Shown here: one piece after another, positions 34,284-42,762 of the stretch
How the letters are laid out: each line of letters opens with the position of its first letter
Position numbering within the stretch: the stretch's first letter is position 1
Assembly (NCBI GenBank): GCA_947480335.1
Contig: CANKCB010000013.1
Span: 1 to 56,780, forward strand
Length of the DNA stretch: 56,780 bases
Source: Gammaproteobacteria bacterium
GTDB lineage: Bacteria; Pseudomonadota; Gammaproteobacteria; Eutrophobiales; Eutrophobiaceae
Reading direction: 5' to 3'
Program-made: the position numbers and the translations under genes
Notes under the pieces: model-generated
Told to the model about the DNA's origin: nothing
Database searches by the model: none
The model's input: the letters and a program-made list of their open reading frames with translations, nothing else

Positions 34284-35606
34284 ATGCAACAACTGAATCT
34301 GGATGAAGAAGGTTTATCGACACAAGTGTCGTTTCATGACGCAGTGCGGGTGTGGTGGCGCATCGGCTTTTTGAGCTTCGGTGGTCCTGCCGGACAGATA
34401 GCACTGATGCACCGGATTATCATCGACGAGAAACGCTGGCTGGATGAGTCACGTTTTCTGCACGCATTAAATTACTGCATGTTGTTACCAGGACCTGAGG
34501 CCCAGCAACTTGCCACCTATATTGGCTGGTTGATGCACGGTGTACGTGGAGGGCTGGTGGCCGGCATCCTGTTTATCTTGCCGGGCGCCGTCACCATGAT
34601 GATTTTATCGTGTCTGTATGTGGTGCTAGGTGATTTTGCTGTAGCAGACGGATTTTTTCTCGGTATGAAAGCGGCCGTAATGGCCATTGTGATTCAGGCC
34701 TTAATCCGCATCGGGCGTAAGGCCCTGCGAGACAGGACAGGTTATTTGCTCGCACTTGCCGGATTTCTTGGCCTGTTTTTATTTAATGTACCGTTTCCAT
34801 TGTTGATACTGGCGGCAGGCCTGTTTGGATATTTTTCTGCGCGTAGTCAAAAGCAGGGCCAGCCTACGACCAAACCAATACCGGATACCACCGTGCGTCC
34901 GGGAACCACACTGGCGGCACTGGTATGCCTGTTGTTATGGATTCTGACGCTGGCGGGACTGTATGCAATCGCTGGCAGTGATAATCTGTATACGCAACTG
35001 GCGAGCTTTTTTTCCAAAATGGCCGTGGTCACATTTGGTGGGGCGTATGCCGTGATGTCCTATGTGGCACAGCAGGGTGTGGAACATTATCACTGGTTGC
35101 AACCAGGTGAGATGCTGGACGGTTTGGGGTTGGCTGAAACCACTCCGGGGCCATTGATACTGGTGACCCAGTTTGTCGGCTTTCTGGCGGCGTACCGTCA
35201 CGCCAGCCCGGTGCCGGATTTACTGGATGGGTTCATCGGCGGGCTGTTGACTACCTGGGTGACTTTTCTGCCCTGTTTTTTCTGGATCTTTGCCGGTGCC
35301 CCCTATATCGAAAAACTGCGCCATCACCGTGCCTTGTCCAGCGCACTGGCAGCCATTACCGCTACGGTGGTCGGTGTGGTGGCCAATCTGGCTGTATGGT
35401 TTGGTCTGCATGCCCTATTTCCTATACAGAATAGATACCAGAGTTATGGAATGGATCTGCAAATTCCGGACATCTTTAGCCTTGATTTACCGATGTTCGC
35501 CCTCATATGTATCGCTTCAATCATGCTGTTTCGGTACAAGCTGAATGTGCTGACCTTGCTCGGTGTGTGTGCATTATCGGGTATAATATGGACATTGGCA
35601 GTTTGA
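34284..35606 (+). CDS. chrA: Chromate transporter family protein, ChrA-type
   Basis: A 440-residue membrane protein with two homologous CHR domains, as in long-chain ChrA. The first has FLSFGGPAGQIALMHR and the LPGPEAQQLATYIG motif (about 25-85). The second has VVTFGGAYAVMSYVAQQGV and TTPGPLILVTQFVGF (about 250-305). ChrA proteins export chromate from the cytoplasm, but many homologues have untested substrates. No chrB or other chromate genes are present. A perfect FNR/ANR box lies upstream. Confidence 0.9.
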   Translation: MQQLNLDEEGLSTQVSFHDAVRVWWRIGFLSFGGPAGQIALMHRIIIDEKRWLDESRFLHALNYCMLLPGPEAQQLATYIGWLMHGVRGGLVAGILFILPGAVTMMILSCLYVVLGDFAVADGFFLGMKAAVMAIVIQALIRIGRKALRDRTGYLLALAGFLGLFLFNVPFPLLILAAGLFGYFSARSQKQGQPTTKPIPDTTVRPGTTLAALVCLLLWILTLAGLYAIAGSDNLYTQLASFFSKMAVVTFGGAYAVMSYVAQQGVEHYHWLQPGEMLDGLGLAETTPGPLILVTQFVGFLAAYRHASPVPDLLDGFIGGLLTTWVTFLPCFFWIFAGAPYIEKLRHHRALSSALAAITATVVGVVANLAVWFGLHALFPIQNRYQSYGMDLQIPDIFSLDLPMFALICIASIMLFRYKLNVLTLLGVCALSGIIWTLAV

Positions 35607-35636
35607 GTTAGAGAGATTAAAGATCAGGAGAGACCT

Positions 35637-36527
35637 ATGTTGATGAACACGGTAAATCAACCCAAGCAAATGGTACATATACAACGCAGTATCAGTAATC
35701 ACTGGGTTGGGGATGGGTTTCCGGTCAGGACCCTGTTCTCCTATTCGGATTTGGGGCAAAAGCTTAGTCCGTTCCTGCTACTCGATTATGCCGGCCCGCG
35801 TGACTTTCCTCCTACCCAGGCCAGACTCGGCGTGGGAGAACATCCGCATCGCGGTTTTGAAACGGTCACCATTGTTTATTCCGGTGAGGTCGAACATCGC
35901 GATTCTTCCGGTGGCGGTGGCAAGATCGGTCCGGGTGATGTGCAGTGGATGACTGCCGCATCCGGTTTGGTACATGAAGAATTCCATGGTAGTGAATTTG
36001 CCCGTCGTGGTGGCAAATTTGAAGTGATGCAATTGTGGGTGAATCTGCCAGCAAAAGACAAAATGGCACCGCCGGCTTATCAGGCCATTATCAATAATCA
36101 AATCCCGGTGGTGACGCTGGGTAATAGCGCTGGCACGGCGCGTGTCATTGCCGGTGAATTTGCAGGAGCCAAAGGCCCGGCGCGTACTTTTACGCCGATG
36201 CAGGTGCTGGATTTGACGTTATCGAGCAATGAACCCTTCAGCATCCCCGTACCAGAAAATCACACCACGGCATTGATCGTGATGTCAGGCACCTTGCTGG
36301 TCAGGGAGGCCAACCCACTGCGTTCAGCCGAAATGGGCGTGTTTAGTCTGGAAGGGCAATCTATTGAGATTGATGGCGCGGACGAGGTCAGGGCACTGCT
36401 GTTGTGTGGGGAACCTATACCGGAACCAATTGTTGGACATGGTCCCTTCGTGATGAATACGCAGCAGGAAATCTATCAGGCCATGGTCGATTTTCAGGCC
36501 GGCAAGATGGGCCGACTGACACGTTGA
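35637..36527 (+). CDS. Pirin family protein
   Basis: A 296-residue bicupin of the pirin family. AGGAGA lies five bases before the ATG. The N-terminal cupin has the metal-ligand motif HPHRGFETVTIVYSGEVEH at about 63-81 and a second ligand set in ASGLVHEEFHG. Bacterial pirins are iron proteins, some with quercetin 2,3-dioxygenase activity; others regulate metabolism. The gene follows chrA by 30 bases and may be in the same transcript. It ends at a terminator. Confidence 0.92.
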   Translation: MLMNTVNQPKQMVHIQRSISNHWVGDGFPVRTLFSYSDLGQKLSPFLLLDYAGPRDFPPTQARLGVGEHPHRGFETVTIVYSGEVEHRDSSGGGGKIGPGDVQWMTAASGLVHEEFHGSEFARRGGKFEVMQLWVNLPAKDKMAPPAYQAIINNQIPVVTLGNSAGTARVIAGEFAGAKGPARTFTPMQVLDLTLSSNEPFSIPVPENHTTALIVMSGTLLVREANPLRSAEMGVFSLEGQSIEIDGADEVRALLLCGEPIPEPIVGHGPFVMNTQQEIYQAMVDFQAGKMGRLTR

Positions 36528-36537
36528 ATGTTGCAGG

Positions 36538-36569
36538 CAAACGCCGGGATTTTCAGCGTTTGTGTTTTT
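36538..36569 (+). terminator. Terminator after the pirin gene
   Basis: CAAACGC (36538-36544) pairs with GCGTTTG (36556-36562) around an 11-base loop, followed by TGTTTTT. It starts 11 bases after the pirin stop. Confidence 0.7.
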
Positions 36570-36909
36570 AAGATTTCTTTCTTTTCGTTTTACGTGTCGA
36601 CATGGAAATTGCGTAAGAGCGTCTGGCCCAGATAGCCGCCTCTTCCGGATCATCCAGTATCTCGGATGGTGCCTGATAGTAGGACAATTTAATCGGCTTG
36701 CCCGCCTTATGATAAAAAAACGGGCAAAGATTACGCGCTTCAAACTGGTCAACGTTACTCGCATCGGCTTTTAGATACAGGCAGTCTTCCACGACCAGAC
36801 CAAACATTATCTCCTCCAGATAAATGCCGTAACCGCCAAACATTTTGCGGGCCTTGACCTGGCCAAAATCACTGAACAACTCTGACAGATAATCTGTAAA
36901 TTCACTCAT
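36568..36909 (-). CDS. TfoX N-terminal domain protein
   Basis: A 113-residue protein matching the TfoX/Sxy N-terminal domain: LSELFSDFGQVKARKMFGGYGIYLEEIMFGLVVEDCLYLKAD is the typical first half (residues about 6-48). The C-terminal TfoX domain is absent and the tail is basic (TRKTKRKKS). Full-length TfoX activates competence genes with CRP, but single-domain versions are common and of unknown function. It is convergent with the pirin gene. Confidence 0.88.
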   Translation of the reverse strand: MSEFTDYLSELFSDFGQVKARKMFGGYGIYLEEIMFGLVVEDCLYLKADASNVDQFEARNLCPFFYHKAGKPIKLSYYQAPSEILDDPEEAAIWARRSYAISMSTRKTKRKKS

Positions 36910-36958
36910 AGATGATCATACATGTAGGGCTAAAGTAGCCTGCCGTGAATAACAGGCC

Positions 36959-37651
36959 TTAGTGATTACCTGCAATCGTGCTCAGTTTGTCCAGCACGGC
37001 TTCTGCTATCACTGTATTGCCGGGACCGTTAGGATGTACACCATCACCGGCCAGCGCCGAGTCGGGGATCACACCGTATAGGCTGACAAAGTCACTTCGG
37101 AGTTGTCCGGCTACAACCTGGAACGCAGAATCAATTTTCTTCAGTGTTGGCCCGTCAACAGCATGAACTGTACGCAGAGTATCCTGGCGTATATTGGGCG
37201 GGCCTAGCAGAATCACGGGCAAGTGTTCGCCATAGTGGGTACGAGCCATCTGTACCATCTGCTCAACATTGCTGACCGCATCCATCACCGTGTGATTGGT
37301 AAGCACATGCGTATCGTTGGTGCCCAATGCGATAACAAGTATGTCGGTCTGTGGGCGGCGTTTCAGCATGTCTGAAAATTCAGGCAACGAAGCGGTTGGT
37401 CTGCCGGCCTTGCTTTCATTAATCATCCGGAATTGACCATTGGATAGTAATTCCACCTGATGTATCCATGCCTGCTGGCGTTCTGCGGCAGGAAGGGCGA
37501 CCCCTTCCGCGATGGAATCGCCATAGACGATGACGGATAGGGGAGCCGCAAAGGCTGAATGTATCAGTGTGCTAAAGCCAAGTGCGATGAGAAAAATAAA
37601 TCGGGCTGTCACAGTGTTTCCCCTTACTTGTTTAGTGAAAACATAACGCAT
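36959..37651 (-). CDS. Exported SGNH hydrolase, arylesterase/TesA-like
   Basis: A 230-residue lipase-like enzyme with a signal peptide ending near residue 35 (HSAFA). The SGNH blocks are present: GDSIAEG with nucleophile Ser46, a glycine in block II, GTND in block III, and the Asp-His pair in DGVHPN near 205-210. Members hydrolyse acyl thioesters, lysophospholipids or aryl esters in the periplasm. A GTG at codon 14 would give a tighter signal peptide and is an alternative start. The gene stands just downstream of the dioxygenase remnants. Confidence 0.85.
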   Translation of the reverse strand: MRYVFTKQVRGNTVTARFIFLIALGFSTLIHSAFAAPLSVIVYGDSIAEGVALPAAERQQAWIHQVELLSNGQFRMINESKAGRPTASLPEFSDMLKRRPQTDILVIALGTNDTHVLTNHTVMDAVSNVEQMVQMARTHYGEHLPVILLGPPNIRQDTLRTVHAVDGPTLKKIDSAFQVVAGQLRSDFVSLYGVIPDSALAGDGVHPNGPGNTVIAEAVLDKLSTIAGNH

Positions 37652-37668
37652 ACCTTAAGTCAATGGTA

Positions 37669-38160
37669 TTAAAGCACATGCTGTACTTCCTTTTCCATGC
37701 AATCAAGATTTTGCTTATTCGAATTTGTAACAACAGGGGGCAATCTGTTGCCTGTGTTCTGACGGAGGGGATATTTGCAACGTGCTGCGAAAGATCGGGG
37801 TTCGGCTAGGCCGAGTTGCAATTGCTGATGATCGTCAGGGCGTATTTCATGGATTAGCTGGTTACACCAGACAGTCACCTCATCCAGCCTGCATATGGGT
37901 TCGACTTGTACGTTGCTGATGAAATGAATGGTGTGTAAACGTCGGTCTTGGGCAAGGTGTTTCTTACGCAACTGGTAGATAAGTTTTTCCAGTTGCAGTA
38001 TATCATCGTGGATTATGGGGGTTTCGTAATTTGCATTATCATGTTCATCGCATGGCATCCAGCAAATCTCATCAATGATAAATAACTTATGCCATTGTTC
38101 GAGCTGGTAGGTATAAGTTAGTTTCGCTTCGCTGTAAAGGAAATTTTCTGCCTCGCCCAT
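37669..38160 (-). pseudogene. Ring-hydroxylating dioxygenase beta subunit, probably non-functional
   Basis: A 163-residue frame that matches the small subunit of aromatic ring-hydroxylating dioxygenases: AENFLYSEAKL, a Trp-x-x-LF segment, the YETPIIHDDILQLEKLIYQL region and FISNVQVEP. The beta subunit is structural and has no metal. The last 25 residues do not fit the family. A different frame from about 37750 on (containing LLLQIRISKILI) fits better, suggesting a frameshift near the 3' end. The alpha subunit next to it is clearly destroyed, so the pair cannot form an oxygenase. I call it a decaying gene, though the open frame is intact. Confidence 0.7.
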
Positions 38161-38388
38161 TTACGATCTGATAATGACAGGGATGTGACTGACAGCCGAG
38201 GTGCGAAAGTCGTCGGTTTTGGGAAGTTCACTCTCGTGGGTGGCTTAATACCAGTCGCGCTCAAAGATATTGCGCATCTCCGCATCAAAGATGGCAGTGT
38301 CAGTATAGACACTGGCGTGTAAGGAAAAGTCGGTGGCAGTTTCCTTGGCTAGTTCAGAATACCCTGTTGTCTTGATGGGGATGTTCAT
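38161..38388 (-). pseudogene. Ring-hydroxylating dioxygenase alpha subunit remnant
   Basis: The first 75 or so codons of a Rieske dioxygenase large subunit. The translation SVYTDTAIFDAEMRNIFERD, then WY, then a TAA stop, then ATHESELPKTDDFRTS, matches the family N-terminus, where the stop replaces a residue of the WYYVA-HESE motif. The reading frame resumes and ends at a second stop at 38163, exactly before the beta start. The Rieske Cys-His motifs and the whole catalytic iron domain are gone, about 340 residues lost by deletion. The gene is therefore dead. It shows this locus once encoded an aromatic oxygenase. Confidence 0.8.
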
Positions 38389-38465
38389 CTTTATTCAGAG
38401 TCAACGGTCGGTAGGCAAGCAGGGTCATGGACCAGAAAGTTATTGCCGTTAATGGACTGATATCA

Positions 38466-38501
38466 TTATCCGGGAATTACAAAAATGTAACTCCCGGATA
38501 A
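38466..38501. terminator. Hairpin after the truncated receptor gene
   Basis: TTATCCGGGA and TCCCGGATAA, extended inward by an ACA/TGT pairing, form a strong stem 32 bases past the receptor stop on the minus strand. No T-run follows, so it is a probable but not classical terminator. Confidence 0.55.
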
Positions 38502-38532
38502 GATAAAGATAAATCAGAATCAAGTACAGGTG

Positions 38533-39918
38533 TTAATAGCTGTACTTGAAATCTAATCCATAGGTCATGAAATTACGCGCACTGAAAAAGGTAATGACAG
38601 TGTCATCGGAATGGTTGAATTCACCAAAATACTTCTGCTTTGGATGAATTAAGTTCCGTCCATAAGCAGAAACCTGCCAGACATCATCCTGGTCGCCAAA
38701 ACCCAGAGACAGATTCAGATCACCATACGTTTCCATCTGGAATATGCCATCAAAACCCATCTTGTAACCGTCTGAAAGCATTCCATTGGCATTTGCTGAT
38801 ACCTTGTACTGATCCATCACCGGTATCCAGTAAGTAGCCCGCAAGTTAAATGCCCAGTCCGGAACATCAGGTGGGGTCTCGCCCGAACGGTCAGTAATAG
38901 AACGGCTAACCGGTAAAAAACGGCCCGGGCAAGCTTCGCGGTCGCCTCGATCTGACCGAAATACTTCGTCCTCGGTACAATTGGCACCCGGATAACTCAG
39001 GATTTGGCTGTCCATAAGTGCTCCTGAAATACTCAGATTCAATTGGTCGTTCACCGCATAACGACCATCGAACTCAAGCCCACGTACGCGCTGGGAGGCA
39101 ACATTGGTCGTGGCGGTCAAGCCGGTGTCCTGATTTATGGCAGAAACCTGCATGTTCTTGAATTCTGTCCAGAACAGATTTGTGCCATAGTTGATTTGTC
39201 CATCAAGGAGACTTCCTTTCATACCTAGTTCCCAGTTTTCTGCATCTTCAGAGTCAAATACAAAGGAGCCATCAATAACAACATTTGTCACCGAAGAGTC
39301 AAAGCCACCCGCCTTCATGCCAGTGGCGTATCTGGCATAGGCAGATAAATCCTCAGTAGGGCGCCACCGCAAAACGATCTGTGGATTTAGTTTCTTGTCC
39401 TCGAACACGCCCACAGTCCTTGCGCCTGTAAAATTTATTGGGGTATGGGCAACAGCCGTAACGCCATGCCCCGTAGCCCCGGTAATGATGGATCCATTCG
39501 CAGCCAGCCAAAATGCACGAACACCTCTGACCTCACCATCTTTCTGAATGTCCGTATAGCGTCCGCCCAAATCAAGAGACCAGTCCTTTGCGAAATTGAA
39601 GGTAAGCGCTGCGAAAGCACTGTACCAGCTGTCATCTTCGCCGTGGCGGTTACCCTGGATATTTGAACGCGCTACGGTTAAACCATCAATGCCAGCACGG
39701 TATGAGTTTGAACCGGTATTGAGGTTAACATCCTGCGCAAACAGACCGACCATCCACTCAAGAAAGCCGCTAGAAGGTGATGTCAGACGAAGTTCTTCGC
39801 TCCACTGATCCATATACTCCCATCTGTCATTGCCAGTGGTCAAAAACGGTCCCATTCCTTGGCCGTCGCGTGCAAATTCACGGTCAAGCTTGGAATATGC
39901 AGTCTGGGAGGTAAGCAT
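38533..39918 (-). pseudogene. TonB-dependent receptor, N-terminal half missing
   Basis: A 461-residue frame that is only the C-terminal half of a TonB-dependent receptor barrel. It ends correctly with an aromatic strand (LDFKYSY). There is no signal peptide, TonB box or plug; the frame begins LTSQTAYSKLDREF, which is a mid-barrel motif, right after a TAA codon. It is a clear paralogue of the intact receptor at 6192-8708: both share LNLSLG-GDQDDVW, W-EE/QEFR-TSP and NPQIV-R-R. The 5' part was lost at a junction with a truncated amidohydrolase on the other strand. It cannot be a working receptor. Confidence 0.88.
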
Positions 39919-40932
39919 TTAGCAGCGGTGATGCTGGATCGGAATGATGAAATGCCAATACGCTGGGCCTGGAGTCTTGGTTGGGCCCATATTTTTAATA
40001 CTAACCCGGAAGATTATTATAATCGCATGCCTGATGAAGCCGGTTACGGTTCAGACCACCTTTGGAACATCGGTATGAATCCGGTCAGTATGGATGGGGG
40101 GGCCATTGCGATGTGCACCACTATCAATGCGAAACAGGATATCAAGGATCGCGAACGCTGTACCAGTGATGAACATGATGTGGGTATCTTGCGAATACGG
40201 GCATTAAAAGCCGCTATTAAAAATGGCCTGAATATAGCCGGCCATCATGTAGCGGGGGACAAGGCCCTGGATTATTACCAGGATGCAATAGAACAGTCGG
40301 GTCTCAGTCTTGAGAAGATACGATCTCTTGCCTTGCAGACTGACCATTGTCATCAGGTGAGACCAGACCAGATCCAGCGTGCGGTAAAGCTTGGCATTAC
40401 CTTCAGCTGTGATGCCTCGGAAGAAGTGGCTACAGTCATCACCCGCGATTACGGTGATGAATACCTGGCCAGATATACACCGTTCGCCAGTATGATTAAG
40501 GCCGGAATCAAGCCGATGATCAGCGAGTTTGGCAGTCAGTCCAGCGTCAGAAATTCACCATTCGAATACGGATACATCTTTCTGACCAGAAGAAGTCTGG
40601 ACGGCAAGATCGCGATGGGCGTGCCTGAAGAGGCGATTCCGGACCGGATGACGATGCTGCTGATGATGACACGCTGGGCAGCACCTACGATGATGAAAAA
40701 GGGCCTTGGCTCGATTGAGCCGGGGAATTATGCCGACCTGGCCGTGCTCGACAAACACCTGATGGATGTGCCGCTTGAGGAATTGCCGACTATCAAGCCT
40801 ATCATGACGATGGTGCAGGGAAGGATTGTGTATGAGGATCCGCAACTGCGTGGTAACACCTTGCAGTTCAATATCAAAACGGCGAAATGGGAAAAAGATG
40901 TCAAGACACAAAGTACATTATGGCGGTGGTGA
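39919..40932 (+). pseudogene. Amidohydrolase (YtcJ-like), N-terminus missing
   Basis: About 335 C-terminal residues of an amidohydrolase-family protein. Typical segments are IRWAWSLGWAHIFN, LNIAGHHVAGDKALDYYQDA, LQTDHCHQVRPDQIQRAVKLG with metal-type histidines, and the closing LGSIEPGNYADLAVLDKHLMDVP. The N-terminal third with the first metal-binding HxH is missing. The frame upstream of about 39919 is antisense to the receptor fragment and is not amidohydrolase, so 39931 ATG or an earlier one would only make a truncated product. It is probably non-functional. A strong terminator follows. Confidence 0.85.
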
Positions 40933-41006
40933 TGCAGAATTATTGATAATCTGAACACCAGTAATACTTGCGTTTTGCAATTATAGTTAAACTGTCAATG
41001 TGTCTG

Positions 41007-41046
41007 CCGGCAGAAATCCTGTTCAGGGGATTTCTGCCGGTTTTTT
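41007..41046 (+). terminator. Rho-independent terminator after the amidohydrolase remnant
   Basis: CCGGCAGAAATCC (41007-41019) pairs perfectly with GGATTTCTGCCGG (41028-41040), with an eight-base loop and a TTTTTT tail. It separates the decayed genes from the intact ones. Confidence 0.95.
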
Positions 41047-41162
41047 AGTGACTCAGCAAAATCTTTTCTCGTAGATATTGAATAGGTTTAACCACGGCGA
41101 TTCCATTCTGTAGATATTTTATTATTATGTTCTTTAGCGAATCGTCTTGAGGAGTTTAGGCA

Positions 41163-42272
41163 ATGTTAAAAGCTGCAGTTTCAGTTGATTTTGGGCTTAC
41201 GGAAGTCCGTGAATTTGATTTTCCTGAGATTCCTGCTGATGCAGGTCTGTTAAAAGTTGAAAAAAGCGGGATCTGCGGCAGTGACTGGCCCTACTATCAG
41301 AAATATCCCGGCAAGCTTGGCCCGTTGATACTCGGACACGAAGCAGTAGGTCACATAGACAGACTGGGACGTGATGCAGCCAGACGCTTTGGTCTCAAGG
41401 AAGGGGACAGGGTGGCAATGGAAGAATATCTGCCCTGCGGTCATTGTGAATATTGCCGAAGCGCTGATTTCAGGTTATGCAACGATACAGACACGCTTAA
41501 TCTCGAAGGCAAGGTTCGCTACGGTTCTACACCGGTATCTGTTGCACCCTCCTTGTGGGGTGGTTATAGCCAGTACCAGTATCTGCATCCGAATGCGGTT
41601 CTGCATCGGGTGCCTGCCCACGTTACGGACACGCTGGCCACACTCGCACTGCCGCTGGGTAACGGTATTGAGTGGGCTTATCTACAGGGCGGTGTCAGAA
41701 TCGGTGAAACCGTGGTTATCCAGGGTCCGGGTCAACAGGGGCTAGCCTGTGTGATTGCAGCGAAGGAGGCCGGAGCGGCATGCATCATTATAAGCGGTTT
41801 GTCTACCGAGGCGGACACACGACGTCTGACGTTGGCGAAAAAATTTGGTGCCACCCATACCCTGCAGGCAGACAAGGTGGATATCCTTGAGGCAGTCAAT
41901 GAGATTACACATGGGCGCATGGCCGATCTCGTCATAGACTGTGCTTCCGGTGGTCCGGGTACGATCAAGTCGGCTATCCAGCTTGCAAGAAAACGGGGAC
42001 GGATAATGATCGGCGGGCGCAAATTCCGGACGATTCCGGAATTTGAAAGTGATTTATTGATTACACGGTTCCTGACCCTGCGTGGTATGCGTGGACACAG
42101 TTATGAATCAGTAGAAATGGCCATTCAGATCATTGCCTCGGGAAAATATCCATTGGATGAAATGTGTACGCATGTATTCCGTCTGGAAGAAGTTGACCAG
42201 GCCTTGCATACAGTAGGTGGTAAAGGCCTGCCTGGCGCCATCCATTGCGCAGTGGACCCCTGGCGCTCATGA
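41163..42272 (+). CDS. Zinc-dependent alcohol dehydrogenase family protein
   Basis: A 369-residue medium-chain dehydrogenase. The catalytic zinc ligands are Cys38 (GICGSD) and His59-Glu60 (GHEAVGH); the structural zinc site has cysteines 92, 95, 98 and 106. A Rossmann fold follows, with VVIQGPGQQGLACVIAAKEAG. It oxidises an alcohol or polyol with NAD(P). GAGGAGTTTAGG precedes the ATG. Its stop overlaps the next gene (ATGA). In context it may act on an aromatic or alicyclic alcohol, which is inference only. Confidence 0.9.
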   Translation: MLKAAVSVDFGLTEVREFDFPEIPADAGLLKVEKSGICGSDWPYYQKYPGKLGPLILGHEAVGHIDRLGRDAARRFGLKEGDRVAMEEYLPCGHCEYCRSADFRLCNDTDTLNLEGKVRYGSTPVSVAPSLWGGYSQYQYLHPNAVLHRVPAHVTDTLATLALPLGNGIEWAYLQGGVRIGETVVIQGPGQQGLACVIAAKEAGAACIIISGLSTEADTRRLTLAKKFGATHTLQADKVDILEAVNEITHGRMADLVIDCASGGPGTIKSAIQLARKRGRIMIGGRKFRTIPEFESDLLITRFLTLRGMRGHSYESVEMAIQIIASGKYPLDEMCTHVFRLEEVDQALHTVGGKGLPGAIHCAVDPWRS

Positions 42273-42688
42273 CGGCATCATGCCAGAAAGTCGATGCAGA
42301 TTTCAAAGGCTCTACTGTTGCCTTGTTTGGTATGGAACCACATGGATATCTGCTTGCAACCAGGGCCGTGCGCAAGGGTGTGGCCTTGCTTGATCATGCT
42401 AACGAGCTGGATAAACACGCCACACAATCAGGCAACGATATGAGTCGGTATTTGCAGTCGATTATAATCGTTGCCTGCCCGGGAGATGATATGACTCCGG
42501 TGCCTGCCATTTATAATCGTGCGATTGAATTGCATAAGCTGGTCACTGTTATTGTGATCAAGCGTCCGGAGTACGGTGATATCCAACGTAGCGGTACGAA
42601 CGCAATCTTGCAGGGGGCATCCGATATTATGGTGATTACCCCGGATCAGACGTGTCTGGATCATATGCTTGAACTGGCGGTTGGCTGA
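42269..42688 (+). CDS. Unrecognised protein coupled to the alcohol dehydrogenase
   Basis: A 139-residue cytoplasmic protein of unknown family. I chose ATG 42269, which overlaps the dehydrogenase stop by four bases, a strong sign of coupled translation. The sequence looks like an alpha/beta fold with alternating strands: TVALFGMEPHGYLLATRAV, then SIIIVACPGDDMTPVPAIYN, then LVTVIVIKRPEYGDIQ, then a short C-terminal helix. No catalytic motif is evident. It might be a subunit or partner of the dehydrogenase, but I cannot assign a function. Confidence 0.65.
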   Translation: MTASCQKVDADFKGSTVALFGMEPHGYLLATRAVRKGVALLDHANELDKHATQSGNDMSRYLQSIIIVACPGDDMTPVPAIYNRAIELHKLVTVIVIKRPEYGDIQRSGTNAILQGASDIMVITPDQTCLDHMLELAVG

Positions 42689-42762
42689 TCGGTTACGGCC
42701 GTTTGCACAACTTAACAAGCTGTATGCAGAACAGATTTTATTGCATAAGGGGGTGTGTGAAC

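Noticed and set aside
39859-39918. Upstream in-frame extension of the amidohydrolase fragment
   Set aside because: It is antisense to the receptor fragment and has no similarity to amidohydrolases. The true gene start is lost.
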